Assembly: GCA_947455995.1 (NCBI GenBank)
Contig: CANGQA010000006.1
Span: 1-64,000, forward strand
Length of the DNA: 64,000 nt
Origin: Hyphomicrobiales bacterium
GTDB taxonomy: Bacteria; Pseudomonadota; Alphaproteobacteria; Rhizobiales; Beijerinckiaceae
Direction: 5' to 3'
Each line of letters opens with the position of its first letter. Position 1 is the first letter of the stretch. The notes under the pieces are model-generated. The model saw nothing but the letters and a program-made list of their open reading frames with translations. It had not been told where the DNA came from and did not search any database. Below, in pieces: positions 27,739-36,792 of this stretch. The position numbers were made by a program, and so were the translations under genes.

Positions 27739-29331
27739 ATGCCAATCTTCGATCTAAGCCGCCAATTTCCCCCTGCGGACCGCACGTTGCCCTGCATGCT
27801 GTCGCGTCAGGCCGAACGGTTCGGGGACAAGACACTGTTGCAGATCGGCGAGCATAGTCTTTCATTCGACCAATGCCAGGATCTGGCGGCCCGAATGGCG
27901 GGGGCGCTTGCTGGAGCGGGGATTGTGCGCGGAGACCGCGTTGCGGTGATCTGCTCCAACCGCATCGAATTGATCGCTTTGCTGCTGGGCTGTGGCTGGA
28001 TGGGCGCTGTCCTGGTTCCCGTCAATACCGCCTCCCGTGGTGCACAATTACAGCATGTGCTGTCCAATTCGGGGGCCCGCCTGCTTGTGGCTGAAACCAG
28101 CTTCCTGACCCATCTTGCAAGCCTTGATCGGGAGAGCTTGGCGATAGAACGCATCTGGTCGATTGGGGGGTCACCCAACGATATGCCGGAACAATGCGAG
28201 CCGATGCCCCTGACCGGCCCCGCGCTTTCTCCAGCCAAACTCGGTCCAGCCGATATGATGGCGATTTTATACACCTCGGGCACAACGGGACCTGCCAAAG
28301 GCGTATGCTGTCCGCATGCCCAATTTTTCTGGTGGGGCGTCAATACGGGCGCCTTGCTCGAATTGCGCCCTGATGATGTGTTGTGCACGACATTGCCATT
28401 GTTTCATACCAATGCGCTCAACACATTTTTCCAAGCACTTCTCCACGGTTTGACAGTCAGCTATGAGACGCGGTTTTCGGCCTCGGGCTTCTGGGACATG
28501 GTGGCCGAGCGCAAAGCAACGGTGACCTATCTTCTGGGTGCGATGGTGCCTATTTTGCTCTCGCGGCCCGCCGGCCCGCATGAGCTCGCCCATCGGGTGC
28601 GGATCGCATTGGCCCCTGGCGTCCCTGTGCAGTTTCAAGATCATTTCCGGACCCGCACCGGCATCGGCCTGTTGGAGGGATATGGCTCGACCGAAACAAA
28701 TTTTGTTATCGGTGCCGGGCTCGACAAACAGAAAGCCGGCGCGATGGGCCCGGTTTTTTCCGGTTTCCAAGCCAAAGTGGTCGATGAAAATGATGAACCT
28801 TTACCCGATGGCGAAGCGGGTGAATTGCTATTGCGTGCTGACGAACCATTTGCCTTTGCGACAGGCTATTTCGGCATGCCGGACAAGACCGTCGAGGCAT
28901 GGCGCAATTTATGGTTCCATACCGGAGATCGCGTGGTCCGCGATCCCGACGGCACGTTCCGCTTTGTCGACCGCTTGAAGGATGCGATCAGGCGACGCGG
29001 AGAAAATATTTCCTCTTTCGAGGTCGAGCAGGTTTTGCTTGGCCACCCCCAGGTTGCCAATGCGTCAGTGTTTCCGGTGCGCTCCGAATTGGGCGAGGAT
29101 GAAGTCATGGCGGCTATTGTGCTCAAACCTGACAGCACACTCGAGGCGCTTGCACTGGTCCAGTATTGCGAACCCAGACTGGCCTATTTCTCGGTGCCGC
29201 GTTTCATCGATTTTGTCGATGCGTTGCCTGCCACCGAAAACGGAAAGGTCCAGAAATTCAAACTGCGTGAACGCGGAGTGGGACCAGCGACATGGGACCG
29301 TGAAGCCAGCGGTTATGTTCTCAAGCGCTAG
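27739..29331 (+). CDS. AMP-binding acyl-CoA ligase (operon A)
   Basis: A 530-residue ANL-superfamily enzyme that would activate a carboxylic acid with ATP and CoA. The P-loop-like ILYTSGTTGPAKGV is at about residues 176-190, GYGSTETNFV at about 315, the hinge TGDRVVRDPDG at about 395, and the C-terminal catalytic lysine in ENGKVQKFKLRE. The sequence most resembles crotonobetaine/carnitine- and other short or aromatic acid ligases. It begins 1 bp after the ATPase stop, the last gene of operon A, and ends three bases before the convergent SDR gene. The substrate is unknown. Confidence 0.88.
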   Translation: MPIFDLSRQFPPADRTLPCMLSRQAERFGDKTLLQIGEHSLSFDQCQDLAARMAGALAGAGIVRGDRVAVICSNRIELIALLLGCGWMGAVLVPVNTASRGAQLQHVLSNSGARLLVAETSFLTHLASLDRESLAIERIWSIGGSPNDMPEQCEPMPLTGPALSPAKLGPADMMAILYTSGTTGPAKGVCCPHAQFFWWGVNTGALLELRPDDVLCTTLPLFHTNALNTFFQALLHGLTVSYETRFSASGFWDMVAERKATVTYLLGAMVPILLSRPAGPHELAHRVRIALAPGVPVQFQDHFRTRTGIGLLEGYGSTETNFVIGAGLDKQKAGAMGPVFSGFQAKVVDENDEPLPDGEAGELLLRADEPFAFATGYFGMPDKTVEAWRNLWFHTGDRVVRDPDGTFRFVDRLKDAIRRRGENISSFEVEQVLLGHPQVANASVFPVRSELGEDEVMAAIVLKPDSTLEALALVQYCEPRLAYFSVPRFIDFVDALPATENGKVQKFKLRERGVGPATWDREASGYVLKR

Positions 29332-29334
29332 CTC

Positions 29335-30066
29335 TCAAATGGTCAACGTTCCGACGCTTGCACCACCGCAGACATAAAGTGTCTGTCCGGTGATAAAGCC
29401 CGCATCAGGAGATGCAAAAAAACTGACGGCATTGGCGACGTCTGACACCTCGCCCAAACGCTTGACAGGAATGGCCTGTGCCAGAGCCTGCTCGCGCGCG
29501 CTGCCCGCCGCTATGATCTCATGGAACATGTCGGTGGCACGGATCGGGCCCGGTGCAACCATGTTGACCGTAATGCCATCGGAGGCAAGCTCCAAGGCCC
29601 AAGTCCGCCCCATACCGATCAACCCTGCTTTGGTGGCCGAATAGGCGGTACGCGTACCCGCGCCCAAAGCAGCCCGAGACGAGATCAGCACAACACGGCC
29701 AAATTGGTGCTGGCGCATCCCAGGCAATACAGCCTTGAGCAGGATCAGCGCTGTCCCCAGATGCAATTGGGTCAGATCGAGCAGATCCGAGGCAGGCGTA
29801 TCATCGACCGGATTGGGGCGTATCACGCCGGCATTATGTACGAGATAGCCCACATGATGATCACGCGCGATCTCGCTCGCCAGATGTGAGGTGGCCGCAC
29901 TATCGAGCAAATCGACTTGAAAAGGGATCAAGCGGTCATGATGGATCGAAGGAGGCTGACGGTCGAGGGATAGCACGGTCAATCCTCGCGCCAGCAGTGT
30001 ACCGACGATCGCTGCACCGATACCGGTACTGCCTCCTGTGACAAGGGCTGTTTGGGTCACACTCAT
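29335..30066 (-). CDS. Short-chain dehydrogenase/reductase (SDR)
   Basis: A 243-residue classical SDR. Cofactor binding is shown by TGGSTGIGAA near residue 11 and by LVHNAGV. The catalytic set is complete: S in LISSRAALG, then YSATK with tyrosine and lysine. The arginine and lysine pattern around residue 36 (LDRQPP) suggests NAD preference but is not decisive. It is the last gene of operon B, with ATGA overlap to the upstream cyclase. It may oxidise a 3-hydroxyacyl-CoA or a cis-dihydrodiol produced by the Rieske dioxygenase. The Rieske/SDR pairing supports the latter but does not prove it. Confidence 0.9.
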   Translation of the reverse strand: MSVTQTALVTGGSTGIGAAIVGTLLARGLTVLSLDRQPPSIHHDRLIPFQVDLLDSAATSHLASEIARDHHVGYLVHNAGVIRPNPVDDTPASDLLDLTQLHLGTALILLKAVLPGMRQHQFGRVVLISSRAALGAGTRTAYSATKAGLIGMGRTWALELASDGITVNMVAPGPIRATDMFHEIIAAGSAREQALAQAIPVKRLGEVSDVANAVSFFASPDAGFITGQTLYVCGGASVGTLTI

Positions 30067-30857
30067 CGCCCATCCCCCATTGTGGCCACCAATGCCAGCA
30101 CCCGCAATGGACTACCGGAACCCTGACGAATTTTCAGCGGAGCAGCAACAATCACCACGCCGGTCGCAGGCAGTTGATCGAGATTGGTCAGACATTGGAG
30201 ACCGTAACGCCCTTTGCCGTGCATGTAGAAATGGGCCGGATAAGGCGGATTGAAATGATGGGCTTGGCCTGCATCGGTCCCGATGGTTTCGGTGCCGAAG
30301 CCCAGCACATCGCGCTCCTCAACCAGCCAGCGCACCGCCTCGGGCGCAGGACCCGGCGTATGGGCGCCGTCCTCGCGCAATCCGGCAAAATCGGCATAGG
30401 ATTTTTTCGACCAATCGGTGCGCAACAACACCCAGCTGCGGGCGGGAATGCGCCCGTATTGGGTCTCCCATGCCAGCAGATCATCAATCTTTAGCGTGAA
30501 ATCGGCATCCCCTGCCGATTGCACCGAGCAATCGATGACCACGGCGGGTGCGATGAAATGATGCGGTGCAATTGTATCCACCGCATTGTCAGGCAAATCT
30601 TTACCCGACACCCAATGGATCGGCGCGTCGAAATGGGTGCCTGTATGCTCGCCCATGGTGAAATTATTCCAGTACCAAGCCGGACCACGCGCATCATAGC
30701 GCGACACCTCCTCAAGCCTGAACGGTGCGCATTGTCCAAATTCCGGCGGCAATGCAATAGTCGGGAAATCCGGTGTCAATGTCTGCGTCAGATCGATCAC
30801 ACGCACCGCACCGGATGCCACGGCTTGGGCAAATGCAAGAAGATCGGAAGGGCTCAT
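30063..30857 (-). CDS. Cyclase-family metal-dependent hydrolase, copy 2
   Basis: A 264-residue PF04199 hydrolase with the metal motif HTGTHFDAPIHW near residue 76. It is clearly paralogous to the operon A protein at 17825-18619. The two share length, domain extent and many blocks (GPAWYWNN, VDT, SWVL, LVEERD, GTDAGQA, LTNLDQLP versus LCNLDQLP). The start has AAAGGA upstream. The paired copies in two convergent operons argue that both operons serve one pathway. Hydrolysis of an N-formyl or cyclic amide intermediate is inferred from kynurenine formamidase and isatin hydrolase, which share this fold. Confidence 0.88.
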   Translation of the reverse strand: MSPSDLLAFAQAVASGAVRVIDLTQTLTPDFPTIALPPEFGQCAPFRLEEVSRYDARGPAWYWNNFTMGEHTGTHFDAPIHWVSGKDLPDNAVDTIAPHHFIAPAVVIDCSVQSAGDADFTLKIDDLLAWETQYGRIPARSWVLLRTDWSKKSYADFAGLREDGAHTPGPAPEAVRWLVEERDVLGFGTETIGTDAGQAHHFNPPYPAHFYMHGKGRYGLQCLTNLDQLPATGVVIVAAPLKIRQGSGSPLRVLALVATMGDGR

Positions 30858-30883
30858 GGTGCAGTCCTTTGATTGGAACGGTT

Positions 30884-32128
30884 TCAGCCTTCAGCCAATT
30901 CACGTTCAAGCGCTTTGGGATTGGCAGCCAGGCGCTCGCGGATGTCGTTGGCGATATCACCGACAAACACATCCTCCAGCCCTTGTTTAAGGGCAGTGAC
31001 CACCGCTTTGGCGAGTGCAGAAGGGGCCAGTTTGGGTGGCGGAACGGTTTGGAACCATTCTGTCTCCAAAGGACCGAAAAAGGCATTGAGCACTTTGACG
31101 CCCCCGGGGCGCAATTCGGCTCGAAGGCATTGCGCCGCCGACAAACATGCTGCCTCAGCTGCTGAATGAGCCCCGAAAGCAGGCCAGTTCATCAGGGCGT
31201 GGACCGACAGCAGATTGACAAAGGCCGTAGCGCTACTTTGCCCATCTGCACCGCGGAAACGCAAAGCCGGACCGAAAGATTGCGCCAGACGCATCAGGCC
31301 GAAATAACGCACGTCCATTTCGTCGCGTGCTTCAGTCAGGCCAGCACGTCCGAGAATGCCACCTGAACGCACATGTTCAGCGGTGTTGACAAGAATGTCG
31401 ATCCTCCCGCCATTCTGTGCTGCCAGATCGGCAACCGACTGGCTGTCTGTCACGTCCAACGGCACGATTTCGACCCCCGCCAACTTGGCTAGACTGTCCA
31501 TACCAGCAAAGGGTTTCCATGGATGAGCAATGCCGACAAAAACGATCGAGGCCCCCGCCTCCGAAAAAGCCTTGGCCATCGCCTGTCCAACCGAAGAGCG
31601 GCCGTCGGTAATCAGCACGCGCCGGAATTGAGGATCGCAGGTCATCTCGCGCAGGATAGGATCGGCTTCCATAGAGGGCGTCTCCAGTGCAGGCATAGCG
31701 ACCATGACGGCCGCACCGCTTTTATCAAGCTTCAGGGATAGGGTGACCCGCTCGCCTTCCTTCGTGTCCCCATGCAAATGGGCAATCACCAAGGGACCGG
31801 AATCCAGCTGCACGGTGCCTACACGCCAAGGAGTCCGTTCGCGGAAATAGGGATCCGTCGAAATCCTTACAGTTGTTTCCACAACCAGCCGCCCGCCAGG
31901 GCTTACATCCTTGAAGGGGAGTTGCGCACCCAGACAGAACGGGCAGGCATCCCGCGGGGGATAGATGGTTTTACTGCATTCGTCACAGACTTGCAGGGCA
32001 AAACGTCCCTGGGCGGCAGCCAGTGTCAGACCATGCGCGGTACGGCTGCGCTGGCCGTGCGGCAACAACGGCAGGCGGGTGCGCTCTAGTGGATTTTTCC
32101 GTTTGGGACGGATCAGCGGCTTGCTCAT
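30884..32128 (-). CDS. Zn-ribbon/OB-fold (DUF35-type) protein fused to a degenerate SDR domain
   Basis: A 414-residue two-domain protein. The N-terminal part has a zinc ribbon (C48, C51, C62, C65) and an OB fold (about 75-150), the acyl-CoA-binding partner type that complexes with thiolase-like enzymes. From about residue 168 an SDR fold follows, but key residues are lost. The cofactor motif reads TDGRSSVG instead of TGxxxGIG, the NNAG motif reads VNTAEH, and the catalytic YxxxK positions hold H321 and E325. It is therefore probably not an active dehydrogenase. ATG 32128 overlaps the thiolase-like stop. Function is likely structural or regulatory within a thiolase complex. Confidence 0.8.
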   Translation of the reverse strand: MSKPLIRPKRKNPLERTRLPLLPHGQRSRTAHGLTLAAAQGRFALQVCDECSKTIYPPRDACPFCLGAQLPFKDVSPGGRLVVETTVRISTDPYFRERTPWRVGTVQLDSGPLVIAHLHGDTKEGERVTLSLKLDKSGAAVMVAMPALETPSMEADPILREMTCDPQFRRVLITDGRSSVGQAMAKAFSEAGASIVFVGIAHPWKPFAGMDSLAKLAGVEIVPLDVTDSQSVADLAAQNGGRIDILVNTAEHVRSGGILGRAGLTEARDEMDVRYFGLMRLAQSFGPALRFRGADGQSSATAFVNLLSVHALMNWPAFGAHSAAEAACLSAAQCLRAELRPGGVKVLNAFFGPLETEWFQTVPPPKLAPSALAKAVVTALKQGLEDVFVGDIANDIRERLAANPKALERELAEG

Positions 32129-33309
32129 GAGGCCCTCGCAAGAATGGCGGCACACGAGGACAGGCCACGATCATAATTGATCATACCGAAGCCCGAGACC
32201 AGCCCCAATTTGGCATGTGGCACCGGTGTGCCCAGAGCTGTATCAGTCAAATGCCGGATGGCTTCCACCAAGCCCAGAAACCCTCCAGCCGCCCCTGCTT
32301 GGCCGACTGAGAGTTGACCGCCCGATGTATTGTGCGGGAAAGAGCCGTCATTGGTCAGGCTATGGCTACGCACAAAATCCGGTCCCTCGCCTTTTTTACA
32401 AAAGCCGAGATCCTCGAACTGCATCATCGATATCACGGGATAATCATCATAGGTCTCGACGAAATCAACGGCATCGGCAGTCACACCCGCCATGGCCCAG
32501 AGATCATCAGCATCCATCGCCCAGCCGCCCCTGATCTGCACCGGATCATCGGGAAAAGCATTATGCCGCTCGATGGTCGACAATATCCGGACGGTTTTCA
32601 ATCCCAACGACCGGGCGGTATCCTCGTGGCAGACCAGAAAGGCCTCCGCTCCGGCGCATGGCATGACACAATCGAAAAGATGGATCGGATCAGCAATCGG
32701 ACGGGCCGCCAGATAGGCATCAAGCGTCAGTTTTTGTTTCATCAAGGCCAGGGGATGACCAAGCGCATTGTCACGCTGGGCTACGCAAATCTTGCCGAAA
32801 TCCTCGCGTGTCGCACCAAACATATTCATGTAGTTTTTTGTGATCAGCGCAAAGCTGGCATTGGGCCCGCCCGAGCCGTAGGGATAGACCGCATCCTGAG
32901 CAAATCGCGAAAAGGTCGAAAGGGTTTTGCGAAAGGAATCGACATGATTTGTATCGGCAGCCACACAGGCCACAATGTCTGCATCCCCTGCCTGCACCGC
33001 CCGTGCCGCCCGCCGCAACGCGACCACCGCACTGGCTCCGCCCAATGGAATGTGATCGAGCCAACGCGGACACAGACCGAGGTGCTGTGTCAACCCGATC
33101 GCCGTATCGGGTCCGGCGGTAAAGCTCGACAAAGCAAAACCATCAAGATCCTTGATCTGCAAACCCGATTGCCGCAGAAGCCCGTGCAAAGCACGACCGA
33201 TCCACCACGCCGCACTCTCCGGCGAAAACCGCGTATAGGGTACTGTCACCGGTGCACAGGCCACGACGGTGTCATAGGATTTGCGAATGGAGCGTGCGGG
33301 AATGGCCAT
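32125..33309 (-). CDS. Thiolase-superfamily protein with non-canonical active site
   Basis: A 394-residue protein of the SCP2/acetyl-CoA acetyltransferase fold (QHLGLCPRW, GDADIVACVAADT, NTSGGQLSVGQAGAAGG). Canonical catalytic positions are changed. The nucleophilic cysteine of NNCATG aligns with G91 in LGGASAVVAL, the usual HDCF is YDDY, and the usual GHPxGATG histidine is glutamine in GQAGAAGG. Thiolases paired with DUF35 proteins do C-C cleavage or formation on acyl-CoAs, and this one sits directly before such a partner. The loss of cysteine and histidine means standard thiolysis is doubtful. Starts at M33309 in TGATG overlap with the ligase stop. Confidence 0.82.
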   Translation of the reverse strand: MAIPARSIRKSYDTVVACAPVTVPYTRFSPESAAWWIGRALHGLLRQSGLQIKDLDGFALSSFTAGPDTAIGLTQHLGLCPRWLDHIPLGGASAVVALRRAARAVQAGDADIVACVAADTNHVDSFRKTLSTFSRFAQDAVYPYGSGGPNASFALITKNYMNMFGATREDFGKICVAQRDNALGHPLALMKQKLTLDAYLAARPIADPIHLFDCVMPCAGAEAFLVCHEDTARSLGLKTVRILSTIERHNAFPDDPVQIRGGWAMDADDLWAMAGVTADAVDFVETYDDYPVISMMQFEDLGFCKKGEGPDFVRSHSLTNDGSFPHNTSGGQLSVGQAGAAGGFLGLVEAIRHLTDTALGTPVPHAKLGLVSGFGMINYDRGLSSCAAILARAS

Positions 33310-34946
33310 CAATGCGTTCCCCGTTTTTTCATGGAGCGGGTATCAAAACAGCCCGCTGTTCCGATAACGCCCGCGACCAGATCCTTCAGGCCACCGCGCT
33401 GGATTTTCTGCGTCGATGTCAGCGGCACCGCAGTCACAAAGCCGACATAGCCCGGTGCCTTGTAATAAGCCAACCGAGACAGGCACCACGCCACAATATC
33501 GGCTGCCAGCTTTTCATCACCCTGATAGCCATCCTCAAGAACCACACAAGCGAAGACCTCGTCACCCCTGACCTGATCGGCCACAGGGGCGACCGCGACC
33601 GATTTCACGGCCTTATGCTGCAACAACACCCCTTCAACCTCGACAGCAGATATATTCTCGCCAGACCGGCGGATCACGTTTTTCTTGCGGTCTATGAAAT
33701 GCAACGAGCCATCGGCCCCGCGCCGAACTACATCGCCGGTATGGAACCAGCCCCCGGCCCATGCCTCTCTCGTCGCCTTCTCGTCTTTCAGATAGGCTCT
33801 AAAAAATCCGTAATGCGGATCATATCCGGAATGGCGCACCAGCAATTCACCAGGGACATTGACAGGCGCCTCCGATCCATCTTCCGCGACCAGCCGGACT
33901 TCAAGTTCATTGGACGGTTTGCCGAAGCAACGTGTGCCGAGATGACGCGGCTCGTGAGAGGCGACAACCACCGCCCCTGCTCCTGTTTCGGTCATTGCCC
34001 ACGCTTCAACCAGCGGAAAGCCGAAGCGGTCCTCGAAGGGGACATGCAAGCCCTGATCAACCCCCGCCCCGAAACCGAAACGAACCGAATGCTCCTTGTC
34101 TTGCGCGCTTTCAGGCGCACCAATCAGCATCGAAGGCATGACGCCGAGATAGTGGACAATCGTCGCCCTGCTTTCGCGCACACTATTCCACCATGAGCGC
34201 GGATGGAAACGGTCGAGCACAATCAAGCAACCACCGGTCATCACCATGGCCATGGCCGAATAGGCCATCGCATTCATGTGGAAAATCGGCAACGGCGTCA
34301 GCATCCTTTCGCAGCCCGCCTGCATCGCGATCAGCCCCCCGATAGTGGCGTACCAATGGCCTGCATAGAGAAAATATTCATTAGGCAAAATACAGCCCTT
34401 GGGCTGGCCTGTGGTGCCGGATGTGTAAAGCAAGGCACATTCACTGTTGATGTCAGGCTGGCCCGAACGTGGTGGTTTTCCGGTCAGCACGGGCGGGAGA
34501 TCGTCAACTCCGTAAAGCGGCAATGTGATATTTTTGGCTTTGGCTGCGACATTCAAATCGTCAACCCGCGATGGCAAAACAAGGGCTGCGACAATCTCGG
34601 AATGACTGATCAGATATTCCAGCTCGGCTGCGCGCAGATCGGGATTGATCGGCACAACCGATACGCCAAGACTATTCAGAGCAAACCAGTGCATAAAAAA
34701 TGATGGCCGGTTTTCGAGCAGCAAACCGACCCGATGCCCATACCCGTAACCAGCCTGCCGATAGGCCTGCTGCAAGCGGACAATCCCGGACTGCGCCACG
34801 CGATAGCTGATATCTCCCGCAGGAATCTCATAGGTCTTAGCTGTCTCCGGCAAGACCGACAGAAATGCGCAGGACGGATAACGGGCCGCTGTCTGCTCGA
34901 AAGCGGCAAACACGGTTGGAACAGATGATGGGAAATGCTGATCCAT
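33309..34946 (-). CDS. AMP-binding acyl-CoA ligase (operon B)
   Basis: A 545-residue ANL-superfamily ligase. It has the P-loop-like LLYTSGTTGQPKG (about residue 175), the motif AWAMTETGAG (about 310), the hinge GWFHTGDVV followed by RKKNVIRRSGENIS, and the catalytic lysine in TSTQKIQRGGLKD. It belongs to the same broad group as the operon A ligase but is a separate, distantly related copy. The start at 34946 shares one base with the dioxygenase small-subunit stop, indicating coupling. It probably activates an aromatic or alkyl acid for CoA-dependent steps with the thiolase-like protein. The substrate is unknown. Confidence 0.88.
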   Translation of the reverse strand: MDQHFPSSVPTVFAAFEQTAARYPSCAFLSVLPETAKTYEIPAGDISYRVAQSGIVRLQQAYRQAGYGYGHRVGLLLENRPSFFMHWFALNSLGVSVVPINPDLRAAELEYLISHSEIVAALVLPSRVDDLNVAAKAKNITLPLYGVDDLPPVLTGKPPRSGQPDINSECALLYTSGTTGQPKGCILPNEYFLYAGHWYATIGGLIAMQAGCERMLTPLPIFHMNAMAYSAMAMVMTGGCLIVLDRFHPRSWWNSVRESRATIVHYLGVMPSMLIGAPESAQDKEHSVRFGFGAGVDQGLHVPFEDRFGFPLVEAWAMTETGAGAVVVASHEPRHLGTRCFGKPSNELEVRLVAEDGSEAPVNVPGELLVRHSGYDPHYGFFRAYLKDEKATREAWAGGWFHTGDVVRRGADGSLHFIDRKKNVIRRSGENISAVEVEGVLLQHKAVKSVAVAPVADQVRGDEVFACVVLEDGYQGDEKLAADIVAWCLSRLAYYKAPGYVGFVTAVPLTSTQKIQRGGLKDLVAGVIGTAGCFDTRSMKKRGTH

Positions 34947-35452
34947 CACATGAACAACTGGATATTGCCGAAGGCCGCATCGCAATTGACGATATCGACA
35001 CGTTTCAATTTGATTTTCAGGCGCCCGTCCTCGACACACAAGGTATGTGTTGCCCAAGCCGCAAATAATTGCTGTTCATCGAACCGTGTTTCAACATAAT
35101 GCATCGGCGTCCATGTCTGATAGAGATTGGCGCTCTCGTTGCGGCTATCGACCTGCGGTGTCTGCAAGACGTGATGGCAACGGCTTTTGGGCTTTTGGGA
35201 AAAGGTCCGATTGCCCTTGAGACGCTCGACACGGATTTTCAGCAGCAGCCTGTCCTCATACATCAAGGAACAAGTCAGGCGGGGATCGGTCTGTCCCCAT
35301 TCCAGCGGCATCCAGTAATGGCCATCCTCACTGAACAGATCGAGCCATTCCTCGAACCGCTGCATATCGATCATACGGGCTTCAGAAACCACGAAATCAA
35401 TCAACTGCTGATCTGTCGGCGGACCGGTGAGACATGAAGCTGGACTATTCAC
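34946..35452 (-). CDS. Aromatic-ring-hydroxylating dioxygenase small (beta) subunit
   Basis: A 168-residue member of the NTF2-like ring-hydroxylating beta subunits. Conserved features include FVVSEARMIDMQRFEEWLDLFSEDGHYWMP near the N-terminus, the RVERLKG segment in the middle and a C-terminal KLKRVDIVNCD. It lies 9 bp after the alpha subunit gene and overlaps the ligase gene. In alpha3-beta3 oxygenases such as benzoate and anthranilate dioxygenase the beta subunit is structural and stabilises the oligomer. No separate ferredoxin gene is present. Confidence 0.9.
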   Translation of the reverse strand: MNSPASCLTGPPTDQQLIDFVVSEARMIDMQRFEEWLDLFSEDGHYWMPLEWGQTDPRLTCSLMYEDRLLLKIRVERLKGNRTFSQKPKSRCHHVLQTPQVDSRNESANLYQTWTPMHYVETRFDEQQLFAAWATHTLCVEDGRLKIKLKRVDIVNCDAAFGNIQLFM

Positions 35453-35461
35453 GATGACACC

Positions 35462-36775
35462 TCACATGCTCATGGTGATAAATTTGGACCAAGCCCGAAA
35501 CTGGTTTCTCATCTGCCATTCGGTCGTGCCATTGGTTTCGGCCGTCACGTCGGGTTTTTCATCCTGGGAATACAACCGCTGGATATTGACCCATTGATTG
35601 GCATCGACATGCAGGCCTTCCTGTGCGCGTTCGTACATTTCAAGATCATCATGCCCGACCACAGATGTCGGAGCGTTGATGAGACGGTTATACATCAAAG
35701 TACGTTCCAGCAGCACATCCGGTGCATCGACAAGCCGGAAAGTCCAGCTTTCCACGAGTGTCTTATTGGCAGAAATCGGCTTGAACAGCCGCAGAAGCTG
35801 GATTGGCCCCTTAATCATTACATTGGGAAAATAGACGGTATTATGCCGATTTTCGTCGAGAATGGCCTTGGCCTTCTCCTCGCCATAGGCCTCGCTCATC
35901 TGCTCGAAATAGCCGGGAATAACCGAATAGTCGGAATGGATGGAATGGCTCACCCCCGTATGCCCATGCCCGTTCGGCCAGACCCGGATTCCCATACCCT
36001 CGAAAAACTCATAGGACGACATAAACGGAGCAAAAATTTCAACCGCCATCGGCTTCTTGGTGCCTTCAGGAGCATTCTTCCAGACATCAATGGCGGTACC
36101 TGCCGAGGATTCATGCGCCACCATAGGATGGCAGGTGTCTGTCTGGTTTTCGACCAGCATTTTCCAATTGCAATTGTGCATGTAACGCAACACGCCACCG
36201 GCGACTTCCAGCCTGCCTGCGGGCGAGCGGTCAACCATATTATCGAGGCTAGAGAGACTATCGGCAAAAAAATCCTCGAAGTCGAGGCCACCATCATTGA
36301 GCTTGGCAAACACGAAACCGCGATAATTGCGGACGTGTTTAACCGGAGTCAGACCCTTGATCGCTTCGCTCTCCTCAAGGCCGGTATTTTCGTATCCTTT
36401 TTTAAGAGGAATAGCGAGGAGACTGCCGTCAAGCTTGAACGACCATGCATGATAGGGACAACGGAAAAACTTGCCCGTATTGCCGCAGGTTTCGGTTGTG
36501 ACTCGCACACCTTTATGCGGGCAGCGGTTGAAAAGCACATGCACCGAGCCATCCCCGTGGCGCACCATCAGAACGGGTTGCGAGCCGATGGTCGTCCCGA
36601 AATAATCGCCTGCATTGGCGATCTGGCTGTCATGACCGACATAGACCCATGTATTGGCGAACAGATGGTCCATTTCGAGCTGGAAGACTTCCTCGTCGAT
36701 ATAGACATCGCGATGCACCTCGCGCTCACGAACCAAACCTCTGACTGCTTCGACATTGCCTTTGTAGCGTGACAT
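35462..36775 (-). CDS. Rieske aromatic-ring-hydroxylating dioxygenase large (alpha) subunit
   Basis: A 437-residue oxygenase. The Rieske [2Fe-2S] ligands are C85, H87, C106 and H109 (RCPHKG and RCPYHAW). The mononuclear iron site is ENQTDTCHPMVAH, giving H216 and H221, with D213 as the bridging residue between the centres. Members add oxygen across an aromatic ring. The closest type visible is the benzoate/anthranilate/indole-acetate group rather than toluene/biphenyl dioxygenases. ATG 36775 is preceded by GGGGA; an in-frame ATG at 36790 adds five residues. Electrons probably come from the reductase encoded upstream. Substrate is unknown. Confidence 0.93.
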   Translation of the reverse strand: MSRYKGNVEAVRGLVREREVHRDVYIDEEVFQLEMDHLFANTWVYVGHDSQIANAGDYFGTTIGSQPVLMVRHGDGSVHVLFNRCPHKGVRVTTETCGNTGKFFRCPYHAWSFKLDGSLLAIPLKKGYENTGLEESEAIKGLTPVKHVRNYRGFVFAKLNDGGLDFEDFFADSLSSLDNMVDRSPAGRLEVAGGVLRYMHNCNWKMLVENQTDTCHPMVAHESSAGTAIDVWKNAPEGTKKPMAVEIFAPFMSSYEFFEGMGIRVWPNGHGHTGVSHSIHSDYSVIPGYFEQMSEAYGEEKAKAILDENRHNTVYFPNVMIKGPIQLLRLFKPISANKTLVESWTFRLVDAPDVLLERTLMYNRLINAPTSVVGHDDLEMYERAQEGLHVDANQWVNIQRLYSQDEKPDVTAETNGTTEWQMRNQFRAWSKFITMSM

Positions 36776-36792
36776 GTGTCCATCCCCCATGT

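Noticed and set aside
32314-33450. A 378-residue plus-strand frame opposite the thiolase-like and ligase genes
   Set aside because: It runs antisense to two overlapping, conserved minus-strand genes and has no recognisable domain or ribosome-binding site.
35594-36772. A 392-residue plus-strand frame opposite the Rieske alpha subunit
   Set aside because: It is antisense to a gene with complete Rieske and iron-site motifs, and its composition is high in histidine and isoleucine without any motif.
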